In this document: piece by piece, positions 52,193 to 60,288 of the stretch | How positions within the stretch are numbered: position 1 is the stretch's first letter | How the letters are laid out: the number at the start of each line of letters is the position of its first letter | From: Sphingomonas sp. BAUL-RG-20F-R05-02 | GTDB lineage: Bacteria; Pseudomonadota; Alphaproteobacteria; Sphingomonadales; Sphingomonadaceae | Direction: 5' to 3' | NCBI RefSeq assembly: GCF_022662305.1 | Contig: NZ_JAKNQH010000011.1 | Location: 1 to 64,000, forward strand | DNA: 64,000 bases | The notes under the pieces: generated by a model | Database searches by the model: none | The model's input: the letters and a program-made list of their open reading frames with translations, nothing else | What the model was told of the DNA's origin: nothing | Position numbers and translations under genes: made by a program

Positions 52193-52678
52193 GTGTACGA
52201 TCGCAGAAGTTTCCTGACGCTCTCCGCCTCGGGTGCGGCGGCGTTCCTGTTGTTCGGATGTCGCGGCGCAGTGGCGGGTCCGCCGGAGCATTTCGCCGTG
52301 ACGATGAGCGATGCGCAGTGGAAGGCGAAGCTTTCGCCCGCCGCATACAACGTGCTTCGCCACGAAGGCACCGAACGCCCGTTCACCAGCCCGCTCAACA
52401 ACGAACATCGCCACGGCACCTTCGCCTGCGCCGGCTGCGCACAGGCCGCGTTTGCCTCCAAGACCAAGTTCGACAGCGGCACCGGCTGGCCCAGCTTCTG
52501 GGCGCCACTGCCGGGCGCGGTGCGGACGCGCAACGACGGCTCGCTCGGCATGTCGCGGACGGAAGTGCATTGCAGCCGGTGCGGCGGCCACCTCGGCCAC
52601 GTGTTCGACGACGGCCCGCCGCCCACCGGCAAGCGCTATTGCATGAACGGCGTGGCGCTGACCTTCAAACCCGCCTGA
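52193..52678 (+). CDS. msrB: Exported peptide-methionine (R)-S-oxide reductase
   Basis: A 161-residue MsrB. The catalytic core has two zinc CxxC pairs (FACAGCAQ and VHCSRCGGHLGH), FDSGTGWPSFW, and the catalytic cysteine in GKRYCMNGVAL. Unlike cytoplasmic MsrB it carries an N-terminal signal with twin arginines (DRRSFLTLSASGAAAFLLFGC), so it is probably Tat-exported and perhaps lipid-anchored, repairing oxidised envelope proteins. GTG start chosen because GAGG lies about nine bases upstream. Followed by a bidirectional terminator. Confidence 0.9.
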   Translation: MYDRRSFLTLSASGAAAFLLFGCRGAVAGPPEHFAVTMSDAQWKAKLSPAAYNVLRHEGTERPFTSPLNNEHRHGTFACAGCAQAAFASKTKFDSGTGWPSFWAPLPGAVRTRNDGSLGMSRTEVHCSRCGGHLGHVFDDGPPPTGKRYCMNGVALTFKPA

Positions 52679-52696
52679 TCGCCTTCGCGAATTACG

Positions 52697-52734
52697 AAAA
52701 CGCCCTCCTGTCGCTGCCGACGGGAGGGCGTTTT
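52697..52734. terminator. Bidirectional intrinsic terminator
   Basis: Arms AAAACGCCCTCC and GGAGGGCGTTTT with an inner GTCG/CGAC stem, giving U-tracts on both strands. It lies between the convergent msrB and CHAP genes and can serve both. Confidence 0.88.
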
Positions 52735-52756
52735 GGTAAGCCTTTGGGGGAAAGGC

Positions 52757-53305
52757 TTAGAAGTCGGCGGTGTTGGTCGGCGACGTGGTGGCGCTGGCCA
52801 GCGTCATCTTCGGCATATCCGTGTCGGGCTCGGCGGTGTCGCCATGGCCAGGATGATCCGAATAGATGAAGCCCTTGGTCGGGTAGGCGCTGGTGCCAAG
52901 ACCGTGCTGCGGACCATACCAGACCTTGACCATGCTCCAGTCACCATTGGCCGACACGTCGACCGCGCGAACGTTGGTTTCGATACCCCCGCGACGCGAC
53001 CAATTAGCGTGGGTGAGCAGAACTTCGCGATCGTTGACGACCGCGCTGACCATCGCGACATGGCCCATCCGCATGTGGCTGGTCGAGGAAAACGCGAGGA
53101 CCGCGCCGACCTTCGGCGCACGGCCACGCTCGTAACGACCGGCGGCCTGCGACCACCAGGTGTTCGCATTACCGCGGATCTCAATGCCCGAAATGCTGCG
53201 GGCATAGGGAGCACACTGCCAGAACTGAGCCGCTGCCGGGGCCGCCATCGTCAGGGCGCACGTCAACACCAGCGCAAAACGCGCTGCAAGTACTTGGAAT
53301 TTCAT
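52757..53305 (-). CDS. Exported CHAP-domain protein
   Basis: A 182-residue protein with a signal peptide ending AAA-QF, then a CHAP (cysteine/histidine amidohydrolase-peptidase) domain: catalytic Cys in QFWQCAPYARSI, His in MGHVAMVSAV, and Asn in LLTHANWSR. Such proteins cleave peptidoglycan amide bonds or process cell-wall material. GGGGGG upstream of ATG. The C-terminal 40 residues are low-complexity. Divergent from the SH3-like lipoprotein gene. Confidence 0.88.
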   Translation of the reverse strand: MKFQVLAARFALVLTCALTMAAPAAAQFWQCAPYARSISGIEIRGNANTWWSQAAGRYERGRAPKVGAVLAFSSTSHMRMGHVAMVSAVVNDREVLLTHANWSRRGGIETNVRAVDVSANGDWSMVKVWYGPQHGLGTSAYPTKGFIYSDHPGHGDTAEPDTDMPKMTLASATTSPTNTADF

Positions 53306-53388
53306 GCGACCCCCCAAAGGTCATTTGGCTTCGATGAGGCTATTGAGCAGGTCGCGGTTATAAAGAAAACCCATCTGCATCTCATCGT

Positions 53389-53413
53389 GGAACCTTTTAG
53401 GACGAAGCGTGTT
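53389..53413 (+). promoter_or_regulatory. Candidate EcfG promoter of the SH3-like lipoprotein gene
   Basis: GGAAC, 17 bases, then GTT, ending 96 bases before the lipoprotein start. Spacing and boxes fit the general-stress sigma factor EcfG. No other element was checked. Confidence 0.4.
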
Positions 53414-53508
53414 TCACCGGCGATGACTGCCTCTCGGCACCGCGCTTCGGTGCGCTTGGCACGCGTCTGTGCTCGCCAGATCGCGGGAAACCCTGTAGAA
53501 TCACGGAT

Positions 53509-53967
53509 ATGAAAGCCCTAGCGCCGGTCCTGTGCCTGCTCCTCCTCGCGTGTTCATCGCGCGGATCGTCGGGTGATGCCGATGCGATCTATAACGCTGG
53601 CGAGCAGGAGGCGCAGCTTTCCCCTGGCGTGCAGCCGGTACGGATCGGCGAGGGTGGTGCCGCGTTCGCCGCCTGCGCGGGGTCGGGCGTCGTGGTCAAT
53701 CTGTCGCCGACGAATGAGTCGTATCTCTCGCTGCGCGCGGCACCCTTCACCGAGGCGAGCGAAGTCGCGCGGCTGACCAACGGAACCGCGCTGCTGCTAT
53801 GCTCGCACTCGCTCGATCAGCGGTGGCAGGGGGTGGTTGTGCCGCCCGCCGGCGGCGGTGCCGCCGACTGCGGCGTCGATGCCCCGATCGCTACTGCGCG
53901 CGGTTACACCGGCCCGTGCAAATCAGGGTGGGTGTCAAGCGCGTTCGTGCAGGCGCGCGCCGGCTAA
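53509..53967 (+). CDS. SH3-like lipoprotein
   Basis: A 152-residue protein with a lipoprotein signal (KALAPVLCLLLLACSS, lipobox LLAC) and a bacterial-SH3-like region: YLSLRAAPFTEASEVARLTN, then LCSHSLDQRWQGVVV and GYTGPCKSGWVSSAFV. Four cysteines may pair. SH3b domains bind cell-wall peptides. A candidate stress promoter lies upstream, and the divergent neighbour is a CHAP hydrolase, so both may act on the wall. Confidence 0.72.
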   Translation: MKALAPVLCLLLLACSSRGSSGDADAIYNAGEQEAQLSPGVQPVRIGEGGAAFAACAGSGVVVNLSPTNESYLSLRAAPFTEASEVARLTNGTALLLCSHSLDQRWQGVVVPPAGGGAADCGVDAPIATARGYTGPCKSGWVSSAFVQARAG

Positions 53968-54056
53968 GCGCCGCCGCCGCGACGCTACCTGACCACACCC
54001 ACCGCGTACGTCCGGCGCTCACGACGCTACGCATCGCCGTTGCGTACGAACCGAGG

Positions 54057-56315
54057 TCAGCGCGCGATGCCGCCCGCCGCCAGCACCGCCAGCGTCACCA
54101 GTTCGCTCGCGGTCGAGGTCATCGGCGCGATCTGCACGCTCTTCTCCATGCCGACCAGCATCGGCCCGATCACCGCATCGCCGCCGAGTTCGCGCAGCAG
54201 CTTGGCGGAGATGTTGGCGGATTGCAGGCCCGGCATCACCAGCACGTTGGCCGGCCCCGACAGTCGCGCGAACGGGAAGTTGGCGAGCTGCTTGGGGTTG
54301 AGCGCGACGTCCGCGGCCATCTCGCCTTCATATTCGAAGCTGACCTTGCGTTCGTCGAGCACCTTCACCGCATCGCGGATATTGTCGAGGAACACGCCGC
54401 CGGGGTTGCCGAACGTCGAATAGCTGAGGAACGCGACACGCGGCTCATGCCCCATGCGGCGCGCGACCTGCGCGGTATCCTCGGCGATGTCGGCGAGCTC
54501 GACCGCGCTCGGCCGTTCGTTGACGGTGGTGTCGGCGAGAAACACCGTGTGCGTCTGGCCGACCATCAGGTGGATGCCGAACGGCGTCCGCCCGGCGACC
54601 GGATCGATCACGCGGCGGATCTCGCGCATCGTCTGCGCATAGGTCCGCGTCGTGCCGGTGATCATCGCATCGGCCTCGCCGAGCTGGAGCAGCACGGCGC
54701 CGAAGATGTTGCGATCCTGGTTGATCATCCGCTCGCAATCACGCCGCAGGAAGCCGCGCCGCTGGAGGCGCGCGTAGAGGAAGTCGACCATGCGCGGCAC
54801 CAGCGGCGAATTGCGGCTGTTGTGCAGTTCGTACGTCTCCGGATCGGTGACGCCGAGCGCGCGCAACCGGTCGGGCACGTCATCGCGGCCGACCAGCACC
54901 GGCACGCCGTAACCGCCGTCCTTGAACGCGATCGCGGCGCGCAGCACCGTCTCCTCCTCGCCTTCCGCGAACAGCACCCGCTTCGGGTGCGCGCGTGCGC
55001 CCTCATAGGCGAGCGTCAGCACCGACGTGGTCGGGTTGAGGCGTGCCTTCAGCGTCTGGCGATAGGCGTCGATATCGAGGATCGGCTTGGTCGCGACGCC
55101 CGAATCCATCGCCGCCTTGGCGACGGCGACCGGAACGATCTCCATCAGGCGTGGGTCAAACGGCGCGGGGATGATGTAATCCGGGCCGAAGCTGTGCTTG
55201 ACGCCGTACGCCTGCTGCACTTCCTCCGCGACCTGCTGGCGGGCGAGCGCGGCCAGCGCCTGCGCGGCGGCAAGCTTCATCTCGTCGTTGATCGTCGTCG
55301 CACGCACGTCGAGCGCACCGCGGAAAATGAACGGGAAGCACAGCACGTTGTTGACCTGGTTCGGATAGTCCGAACGGCCGGTGGCGATGATGACGTCCGG
55401 CCGCGCGCGCTTGGCGTCGGGCGGGGTGATCTCGGGGTCGGGATTGGCCATCGCGAAGATGATCGGCCGGGGCGCCATCTTGGCGAGATATTCCGCCGGC
55501 AGAGCGCCCGCCGCCGACAGGCCGATGAATACGTCGGCGCCGTCGAGCGCCTGTTCGAGCGTGCGCGCCTCGGTGATCGCGGCATGCGCCGACTGCCACT
55601 GGTTGACGCCTTCACGGCCCTGATAGATCACGCCGCCCAGATCGCACATCACCAGATTCTCGCCCGGCAGCCCCATCGCCTTAATGAGGCCGGCGCAGGC
55701 GATCGCGGCGGCACCGGCGCCGTTAATCACCATTTTGACGGTCTTGATGTCGCGGCCGGTGAGGAACAGCGCGTTGATAAGGCCTGCGGCAGCGATGATC
55801 GCGGTGCCGTGCTGATCGTCGTGGAACACCGGGATGTTCATCCGCTCGCGCAGCGTCTGCTCGATGATGAAACACTCCGGCCCCTTGATGTCCTCAAGGT
55901 TGATGCCGCCGAAGCTCGGCTCCATCAGCTCGACCGCGTCGATAAAGCGGTCGACATCCTCGGTCTTCAATTCAAGATCGATCGAATCGACGTCGGCGAA
56001 GCGTTTGAACAGCACCGCCTTGCCTTCCATCACCGGCTTGGAGGCGAGCGCACCGAGATTGCCGAGACCCAGAATCGCGGTGCCGTTCGAGATCACCGCG
56101 ACGAGATTGCCCTTTGCGGTGTAATCATAGGCCAGCGACGGATCGCGCGCGATCGCCAGCACCGGCACCGCGACGCCGGGCGAATAGGCGAGCGCGAGGT
56201 CGCGCTGCGTCGCCATCGGCTTGGAGGCGATGATCTCGATCTTGCCGGGGCGTCCTTCCGAATGGAACAGCAGGGCTTCGCGTTCGGAAAACTGGACGTT
56301 GGATTCGTTCGACAT
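54057..56315 (-). CDS. maeB: NADP-type malic enzyme with phosphotransacetylase-like C-terminus
   Basis: A 752-residue MaeB-type enzyme: decarboxylating malate dehydrogenase region (GIAVFHDDQHGT-type motif read here as MNIPVFHDDQHGTA, GAGAAAIACAGLIKAMG for NADP, and DVFIGLSAAG) at residues 15-420, then a phosphotransacetylase-like domain (AEGEEETVLRAA through LNPKQLANFPFARLSGPANV) to the end. Makes pyruvate and NADPH from malate; the tail is regulatory and typically lacks transacetylase activity. The ATG at 56315 has GGAGAG upstream; the longer frame has no site. Confidence 0.94.
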   Translation of the reverse strand: MSNESNVQFSEREALLFHSEGRPGKIEIIASKPMATQRDLALAYSPGVAVPVLAIARDPSLAYDYTAKGNLVAVISNGTAILGLGNLGALASKPVMEGKAVLFKRFADVDSIDLELKTEDVDRFIDAVELMEPSFGGINLEDIKGPECFIIEQTLRERMNIPVFHDDQHGTAIIAAAGLINALFLTGRDIKTVKMVINGAGAAAIACAGLIKAMGLPGENLVMCDLGGVIYQGREGVNQWQSAHAAITEARTLEQALDGADVFIGLSAAGALPAEYLAKMAPRPIIFAMANPDPEITPPDAKRARPDVIIATGRSDYPNQVNNVLCFPFIFRGALDVRATTINDEMKLAAAQALAALARQQVAEEVQQAYGVKHSFGPDYIIPAPFDPRLMEIVPVAVAKAAMDSGVATKPILDIDAYRQTLKARLNPTTSVLTLAYEGARAHPKRVLFAEGEEETVLRAAIAFKDGGYGVPVLVGRDDVPDRLRALGVTDPETYELHNSRNSPLVPRMVDFLYARLQRRGFLRRDCERMINQDRNIFGAVLLQLGEADAMITGTTRTYAQTMREIRRVIDPVAGRTPFGIHLMVGQTHTVFLADTTVNERPSAVELADIAEDTAQVARRMGHEPRVAFLSYSTFGNPGGVFLDNIRDAVKVLDERKVSFEYEGEMAADVALNPKQLANFPFARLSGPANVLVMPGLQSANISAKLLRELGGDAVIGPMLVGMEKSVQIAPMTSTASELVTLAVLAAGGIAR

Positions 56316-56375
56316 GGCGCAGGCTCTCTCCGGATGGTTCCGCCTTAGTGCCACTTGCTGGGAAAGGGAACGCCG

Positions 56376-56759
56376 CTATCCCAGTTTCCGCGTGTCAAAG
56401 TCTTGCCGCGCGCGATCGATCCGGTCGACGTTCGCCTCCGCCCACATCCATACGCCGCAGAACGCCTCGCTGAGGCTGTGGCCGAGGTCGGTCAGCCGGT
56501 AATCGACATGCGGCGGGATCACCGGACGGACGGTGCGGATCACCAACCCGTCGCGCTCCATCGCGCGCACCGTCTGGGTCAGCATCTTCTGGCTGATGCC
56601 GCTCACCTCCTTGGCGAGTTCGGAGAAGCGCAGCACGGGATGCTGGGTGAGCGCCTCCAGCACGATCATCGTCCATTTGTCGGCGACGCGGCCGATCACG
56701 TCGGTGACGAGCGCCTCGACGCGCGGATCGAGGTCGGGGTGGCATAACGACGCGTCCAT
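56376..56759 (-). CDS. HxlR-family transcriptional regulator
   Basis: A 127-residue winged-helix regulator of the HxlR type: CHPDLDPRVEALVTDVIGRV, DKWTMIVLEAL, LRFSELAKEVSGISQKMLTQT and RDGLVIRTVRPVIPPHVDYR. The N-terminal cysteine (residue 5) could be a redox or thiol sensor, as in related HypR/QorR proteins, but that is inference. Divergent from an SDR gene with a dyad operator between, so it probably represses both. Confidence 0.9.
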   Translation of the reverse strand: MDASLCHPDLDPRVEALVTDVIGRVADKWTMIVLEALTQHPVLRFSELAKEVSGISQKMLTQTVRAMERDGLVIRTVRPVIPPHVDYRLTDLGHSLSEAFCGVWMWAEANVDRIDRARQDFDTRKLG

Positions 56760-56772
56760 CGGTTCCCTCGCG

Positions 56773-56799
56773 GTAAGTACCGCACCTTTCGGTGCTTAC
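56773..56799. promoter_or_regulatory. Candidate HxlR operator
   Basis: Inverted repeat GTAAGTACCG-N7-CGGTGCTTAC (9 of 10 bases paired) in the 94-base divergent intergenic region, with a third half-like GGTAAG copy at 56808. Placement over both promoters fits autoregulation and control of the SDR. Confidence 0.6.
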
Positions 56800-56853
56800 T
56801 TCCCATCGGTAAGCGGCACGCTACATCGTGTCCACCAAGCAAGGAGACGCAGC

Positions 56854-57606
56854 ATGGACATCACCGGCAACACCATCCTCATCACCGGCGGCGGATCGGG
56901 CATCGGTCGCGCGCTGGCGATCGCGCTGCACCAGCGCGGCAACGCGGTGATCGTCGCGGGTCGGCGGCTCGAACCGCTCGAAGCGCTTGCCGCCGAGGTG
57001 CCGGGCATCGCGGTCGCGCAGCTCGACGTCGCCGATGCGGCGGCGATCACGCCGTTCGCGGAGAGCGTGACCGCCGCGCATCCGGCGCTCAACGTCGTGA
57101 TCCACAATGCCGGCATCATGCAGGCGGAGGATCTGCTTGCCGACGACTTCGCGCTCGACACGGCGGAGGCGACGATCGCGACCAACCTGCTCGGCCCGAT
57201 CCGGCTGACCGCCGCGCTGCTGCCGCACCTGCGCGCGCAGCCCAACGCCGCGATCCTGACCGTGTCATCCGGCCTCGCCTTCGTACCGATGGCGGCGACC
57301 GCCACCTATTGCGCGACCAAGGCGGCGATCCATAGCTGGAGCCAGTCTTTGCGCGCGCAACTGGAGCCGATCGGCATCGACGTGATCGAGATCGCGCCGC
57401 CCGCCGTCGCCACCGATCTGATGCCCGGCCATGCCGAGAACCCCAATTCGATGCCGCTCGAAGCCTATATCGCCGAGACAATGGCATTGCTGGAGGCGCA
57501 TCCGCAGGGGCCGGAGAACACGGTGGAGCGGGTCAAGTTCCTGCGCAACGCCGAGCGCGAAGGCCGGTACGACCAGACCTTCGCGACAATCAACCAGCAG
57601 CATTGA
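56854..57606 (+). CDS. SDR-family oxidoreductase (DltE-like)
   Basis: A 250-residue classical short-chain dehydrogenase: TGGGSGIGRALAIAL (cofactor loop), NVVIHNAGIM, the Ser in TVSSGLAFVP, and the catalytic YCATKAA. Related to DltE/YdfG-like NADPH enzymes; substrate unknown. AAGGAG, eight bases upstream, fixes the ATG. Divergent from the HxlR regulator, a common pairing in which the SDR detoxifies the inducing aldehyde or quinone; this is inference. Confidence 0.9.
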   Translation: MDITGNTILITGGGSGIGRALAIALHQRGNAVIVAGRRLEPLEALAAEVPGIAVAQLDVADAAAITPFAESVTAAHPALNVVIHNAGIMQAEDLLADDFALDTAEATIATNLLGPIRLTAALLPHLRAQPNAAILTVSSGLAFVPMAATATYCATKAAIHSWSQSLRAQLEPIGIDVIEIAPPAVATDLMPGHAENPNSMPLEAYIAETMALLEAHPQGPENTVERVKFLRNAEREGRYDQTFATINQQH

Positions 57607-57632
57607 GCCGATAGCCGCGAACCCCTATCGGC

Positions 57633-60236
57633 GTGGGTGTGACCGAACCCGCCGCCCCCACGCCGATGATGGCGCAGTATCTTAGCCTGAAGGCGGAGGC
57701 GCAGGATTGCCTGCTGTTCTACCGGATGGGCGATTTCTTCGAGATGTTCTTCGACGACGCGAAGATCGCCGCCGCGTGCCTCGACATCGCGCTCACCGCG
57801 CGCGGCGAGCATGGCGGGCAGGCGATCCCGATGTGCGGCGTGCCGGTTCATGCCGCCGAGAATTACCTCGCGCGGCTCATCAAGGCCGGGCACCGCGTCG
57901 CCATCGCCGAACAGACCGAGACGCCGGCCGAGGCCAAGAAGCGCGGCGGATCGAAAGCCTTGGTCGCGCGCGGCATCGTGCGTGTCGTCACCGCCGGCAC
58001 CTTGACGGAAGAAGCGCTGCTCGACGCACGCGCGGCGAACTGGTGCGTGGCGATCGGGGAAGCGGGCGGCGGCGTCGCGCTAGCGGCGGCGGACGTATCG
58101 ACCGGGCGGTTCGAGTTGATCGAGACGAGCGCCGCCAACCTCGCCACGGAACTCGCGCGGCTCGGGCCAGCCGAGACCATCGCCGCCGAGGACAGCGCAT
58201 TCGCCGACATGGCGACATCGCTGCGGCCCAAGTCCGGGTTCGACAGCGCGCGCGGTGACGCGCGGCTGCGTGAACTCTACGGGGTCGCGACGCTCGACGG
58301 GTTCGGCCAGTTCGATCGCGCCGCACTGGCGGCGGCGGGCGGGCTGGTCGCCTATCTCGACCACACCGCCAAGGGCGCGCTGCCGTTCCTCCGGCCACCG
58401 GTGCTGCGCCAGAGCGCGGGAGCGATGGCGATCGACGCCGCCACCCGTGACAGCCTTGAACTGACCTGCACCACGGCGGGCGCGCGCAAGGGCAGCCTGC
58501 TCGATGCGGTCGATCGCACCGTCACCGGCGCGGGCGCACGCGCGCTTGCCGCCGATCTCGGCGCGCCGTTGGTGGATCGGCAAGAGATCGAGGCGCGGCT
58601 CGATCTGGTGCAGTTGCTGTGCGAGGACGGCGGCTTGCGCGAGAGCCTGCGCGCCACCTTGCGCGCGCTGCCCGATATCGGTCGCGCGCTAGGGCGGATC
58701 GCGGCGGGGCGCGGCTCCCCGCGTGATCTTGGCCAGTTGCGAGACGGGCTGAACGGGGCATGGTCGCTTGGCGAGAAGCTGGGGGGCATCGAACGGCCGC
58801 CCGCGCTGCTCGCCGATCTCGCCCCGCGCCTGCGCGGGCATGGTGCGTTGATCGACCTGTTCACGCGCGCGCTGATACCGATGCCACCGGTCGATGCGTC
58901 GGACGGCGGCTATATCGCAGCAGGTTATGACGCCGCGCTGGACGATCTGCGCGACGCCGGCGCGGGTGGCCGGCGCGCGATCGCGGCGCTGGAGGCGGAC
59001 TATCGTTCACGCACCGGCATCGCCGCGCTCAAGATCAAGCACAACGGCGTCCTCGGTTATCATATCGAAGTGGCGGCGCGGGTGGCGGACACGCTGATGG
59101 CGCCGGACAGCGGCTTCACCCACCGCCAGACGCTGGCGGGCGTCGTGCGCTTCAACGCGCCCGAACTGCACGAGGTGGCGGTTAAGGTGTCGCAGGCCGG
59201 TGCCCACGCGCTGGCGGCGGAAGCGTCGCATCTGGAGGATCTGACTCACGCCGCCCTCGCCAGGCGCGAGGCCATCGCCGCCACCGCCGATGCGCTCGCC
59301 CGGCTCGACGCTTCGGCCGGGCTCGCCGAGCGCGCCTGCGAGGGTGGCTGGGTGCGGCCGACGTTGGTCGATCACGCCTGTTTCGATATCGCCGGCGGCC
59401 GGCACCCGGTGGTCGAGGATGCCTTGGCGAAGCGCGGCGACCGCTTCGTCGCCAACGATTGCCGGCTGTCGGAGGATTCGCGGCTGTGGCTAGTGACCGG
59501 CCCGAACATGGGCGGCAAATCGACGTTCCTGCGCCAGAACGCGCTGATCGCGGTGCTGGCGCAGGCGGGTGCCTATGTGCCCGCGACGTCGGCCACGCTC
59601 GGGCTGGTCGACCGGCTGTTCAGCCGCGTCGGCGCATCGGACAATCTCGCGCGCGGGCGCTCCACCTTCATGGTCGAGATGGTCGAGACCGCCGCGATCC
59701 TCGCACAGGCGACCCCACGCAGCTTCGTGATTCTCGACGAAGTGGGTCGCGGCACCTCGACCTATGATGGCCTCGCGATCGCCTGGGCGGTGGTGGAGGC
59801 GATCCATGAGGACAATCGCTGCCGCTGCCTGTTCGCGACGCATTACCACGAACTGACCCGGCTGGCGGAACGCTGCGACGCGCTGACGCTCCACCACGTC
59901 CGCGCGCGCGAGTGGAAGGGCGACCTCGTCCTGCTGCACGAGGTAAGCGAGGGGCCGGCGGATCGCAGCTACGGCCTTGCGGTGGCGCGGCTGGCGGGCC
60001 TCTCGCCCGCCACGCTGTCGCGCGCAAAGGCGGTGCTGGCGAAGCTGGAGGCGGGTCGCGCGAAGACCGGCGGCATCGCGGCGGGGCTGGACGACCTGCC
60101 GCTGTTCGCCGCTGCCCGCATCGAGGAGGCACCGCCTGCCGACACCTTGCGCGAGGCGCTCGCCGCGATCGACACCGACGCGCTCACCCCACGCGAGGCG
60201 CTGGAGCAGCTCTATCGGCTGAAAGGGCTGCTCTGA
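57633..60236 (+). CDS. mutS: DNA mismatch repair protein MutS
   Basis: A 867-residue mismatch recognition ATPase: mismatch-wedge FxE in LLFYRMGDFFEMFF, core and clamp domains, Walker A VTGPNMGGKSTFLRQNALI, Walker B FVILDEVGRGTSTYDG, and the C-terminal helical dimerisation region. Full length. GTG start without a strong ribosome site; a second GTG is two codons later. Begins 26 bases after the SDR gene and precedes glnD, a usual sphingomonad order. Confidence 0.96.
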   Translation: MGVTEPAAPTPMMAQYLSLKAEAQDCLLFYRMGDFFEMFFDDAKIAAACLDIALTARGEHGGQAIPMCGVPVHAAENYLARLIKAGHRVAIAEQTETPAEAKKRGGSKALVARGIVRVVTAGTLTEEALLDARAANWCVAIGEAGGGVALAAADVSTGRFELIETSAANLATELARLGPAETIAAEDSAFADMATSLRPKSGFDSARGDARLRELYGVATLDGFGQFDRAALAAAGGLVAYLDHTAKGALPFLRPPVLRQSAGAMAIDAATRDSLELTCTTAGARKGSLLDAVDRTVTGAGARALAADLGAPLVDRQEIEARLDLVQLLCEDGGLRESLRATLRALPDIGRALGRIAAGRGSPRDLGQLRDGLNGAWSLGEKLGGIERPPALLADLAPRLRGHGALIDLFTRALIPMPPVDASDGGYIAAGYDAALDDLRDAGAGGRRAIAALEADYRSRTGIAALKIKHNGVLGYHIEVAARVADTLMAPDSGFTHRQTLAGVVRFNAPELHEVAVKVSQAGAHALAAEASHLEDLTHAALARREAIAATADALARLDASAGLAERACEGGWVRPTLVDHACFDIAGGRHPVVEDALAKRGDRFVANDCRLSEDSRLWLVTGPNMGGKSTFLRQNALIAVLAQAGAYVPATSATLGLVDRLFSRVGASDNLARGRSTFMVEMVETAAILAQATPRSFVILDEVGRGTSTYDGLAIAWAVVEAIHEDNRCRCLFATHYHELTRLAERCDALTLHHVRAREWKGDLVLLHEVSEGPADRSYGLAVARLAGLSPATLSRAKAVLAKLEAGRAKTGGIAAGLDDLPLFAAARIEEAPPADTLREALAAIDTDALTPREALEQLYRLKGLL

Positions 60237-60288
60237 GCGCGGACGATCGGGAGATGACGCGCGCCCGCGCCTGCCCTATCTCCTGCCC

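Noticed and set aside
53799..56348. 849-codon plus-strand frame
   Set aside because: Antisense to maeB; arginine/histidine-rich and without motifs.
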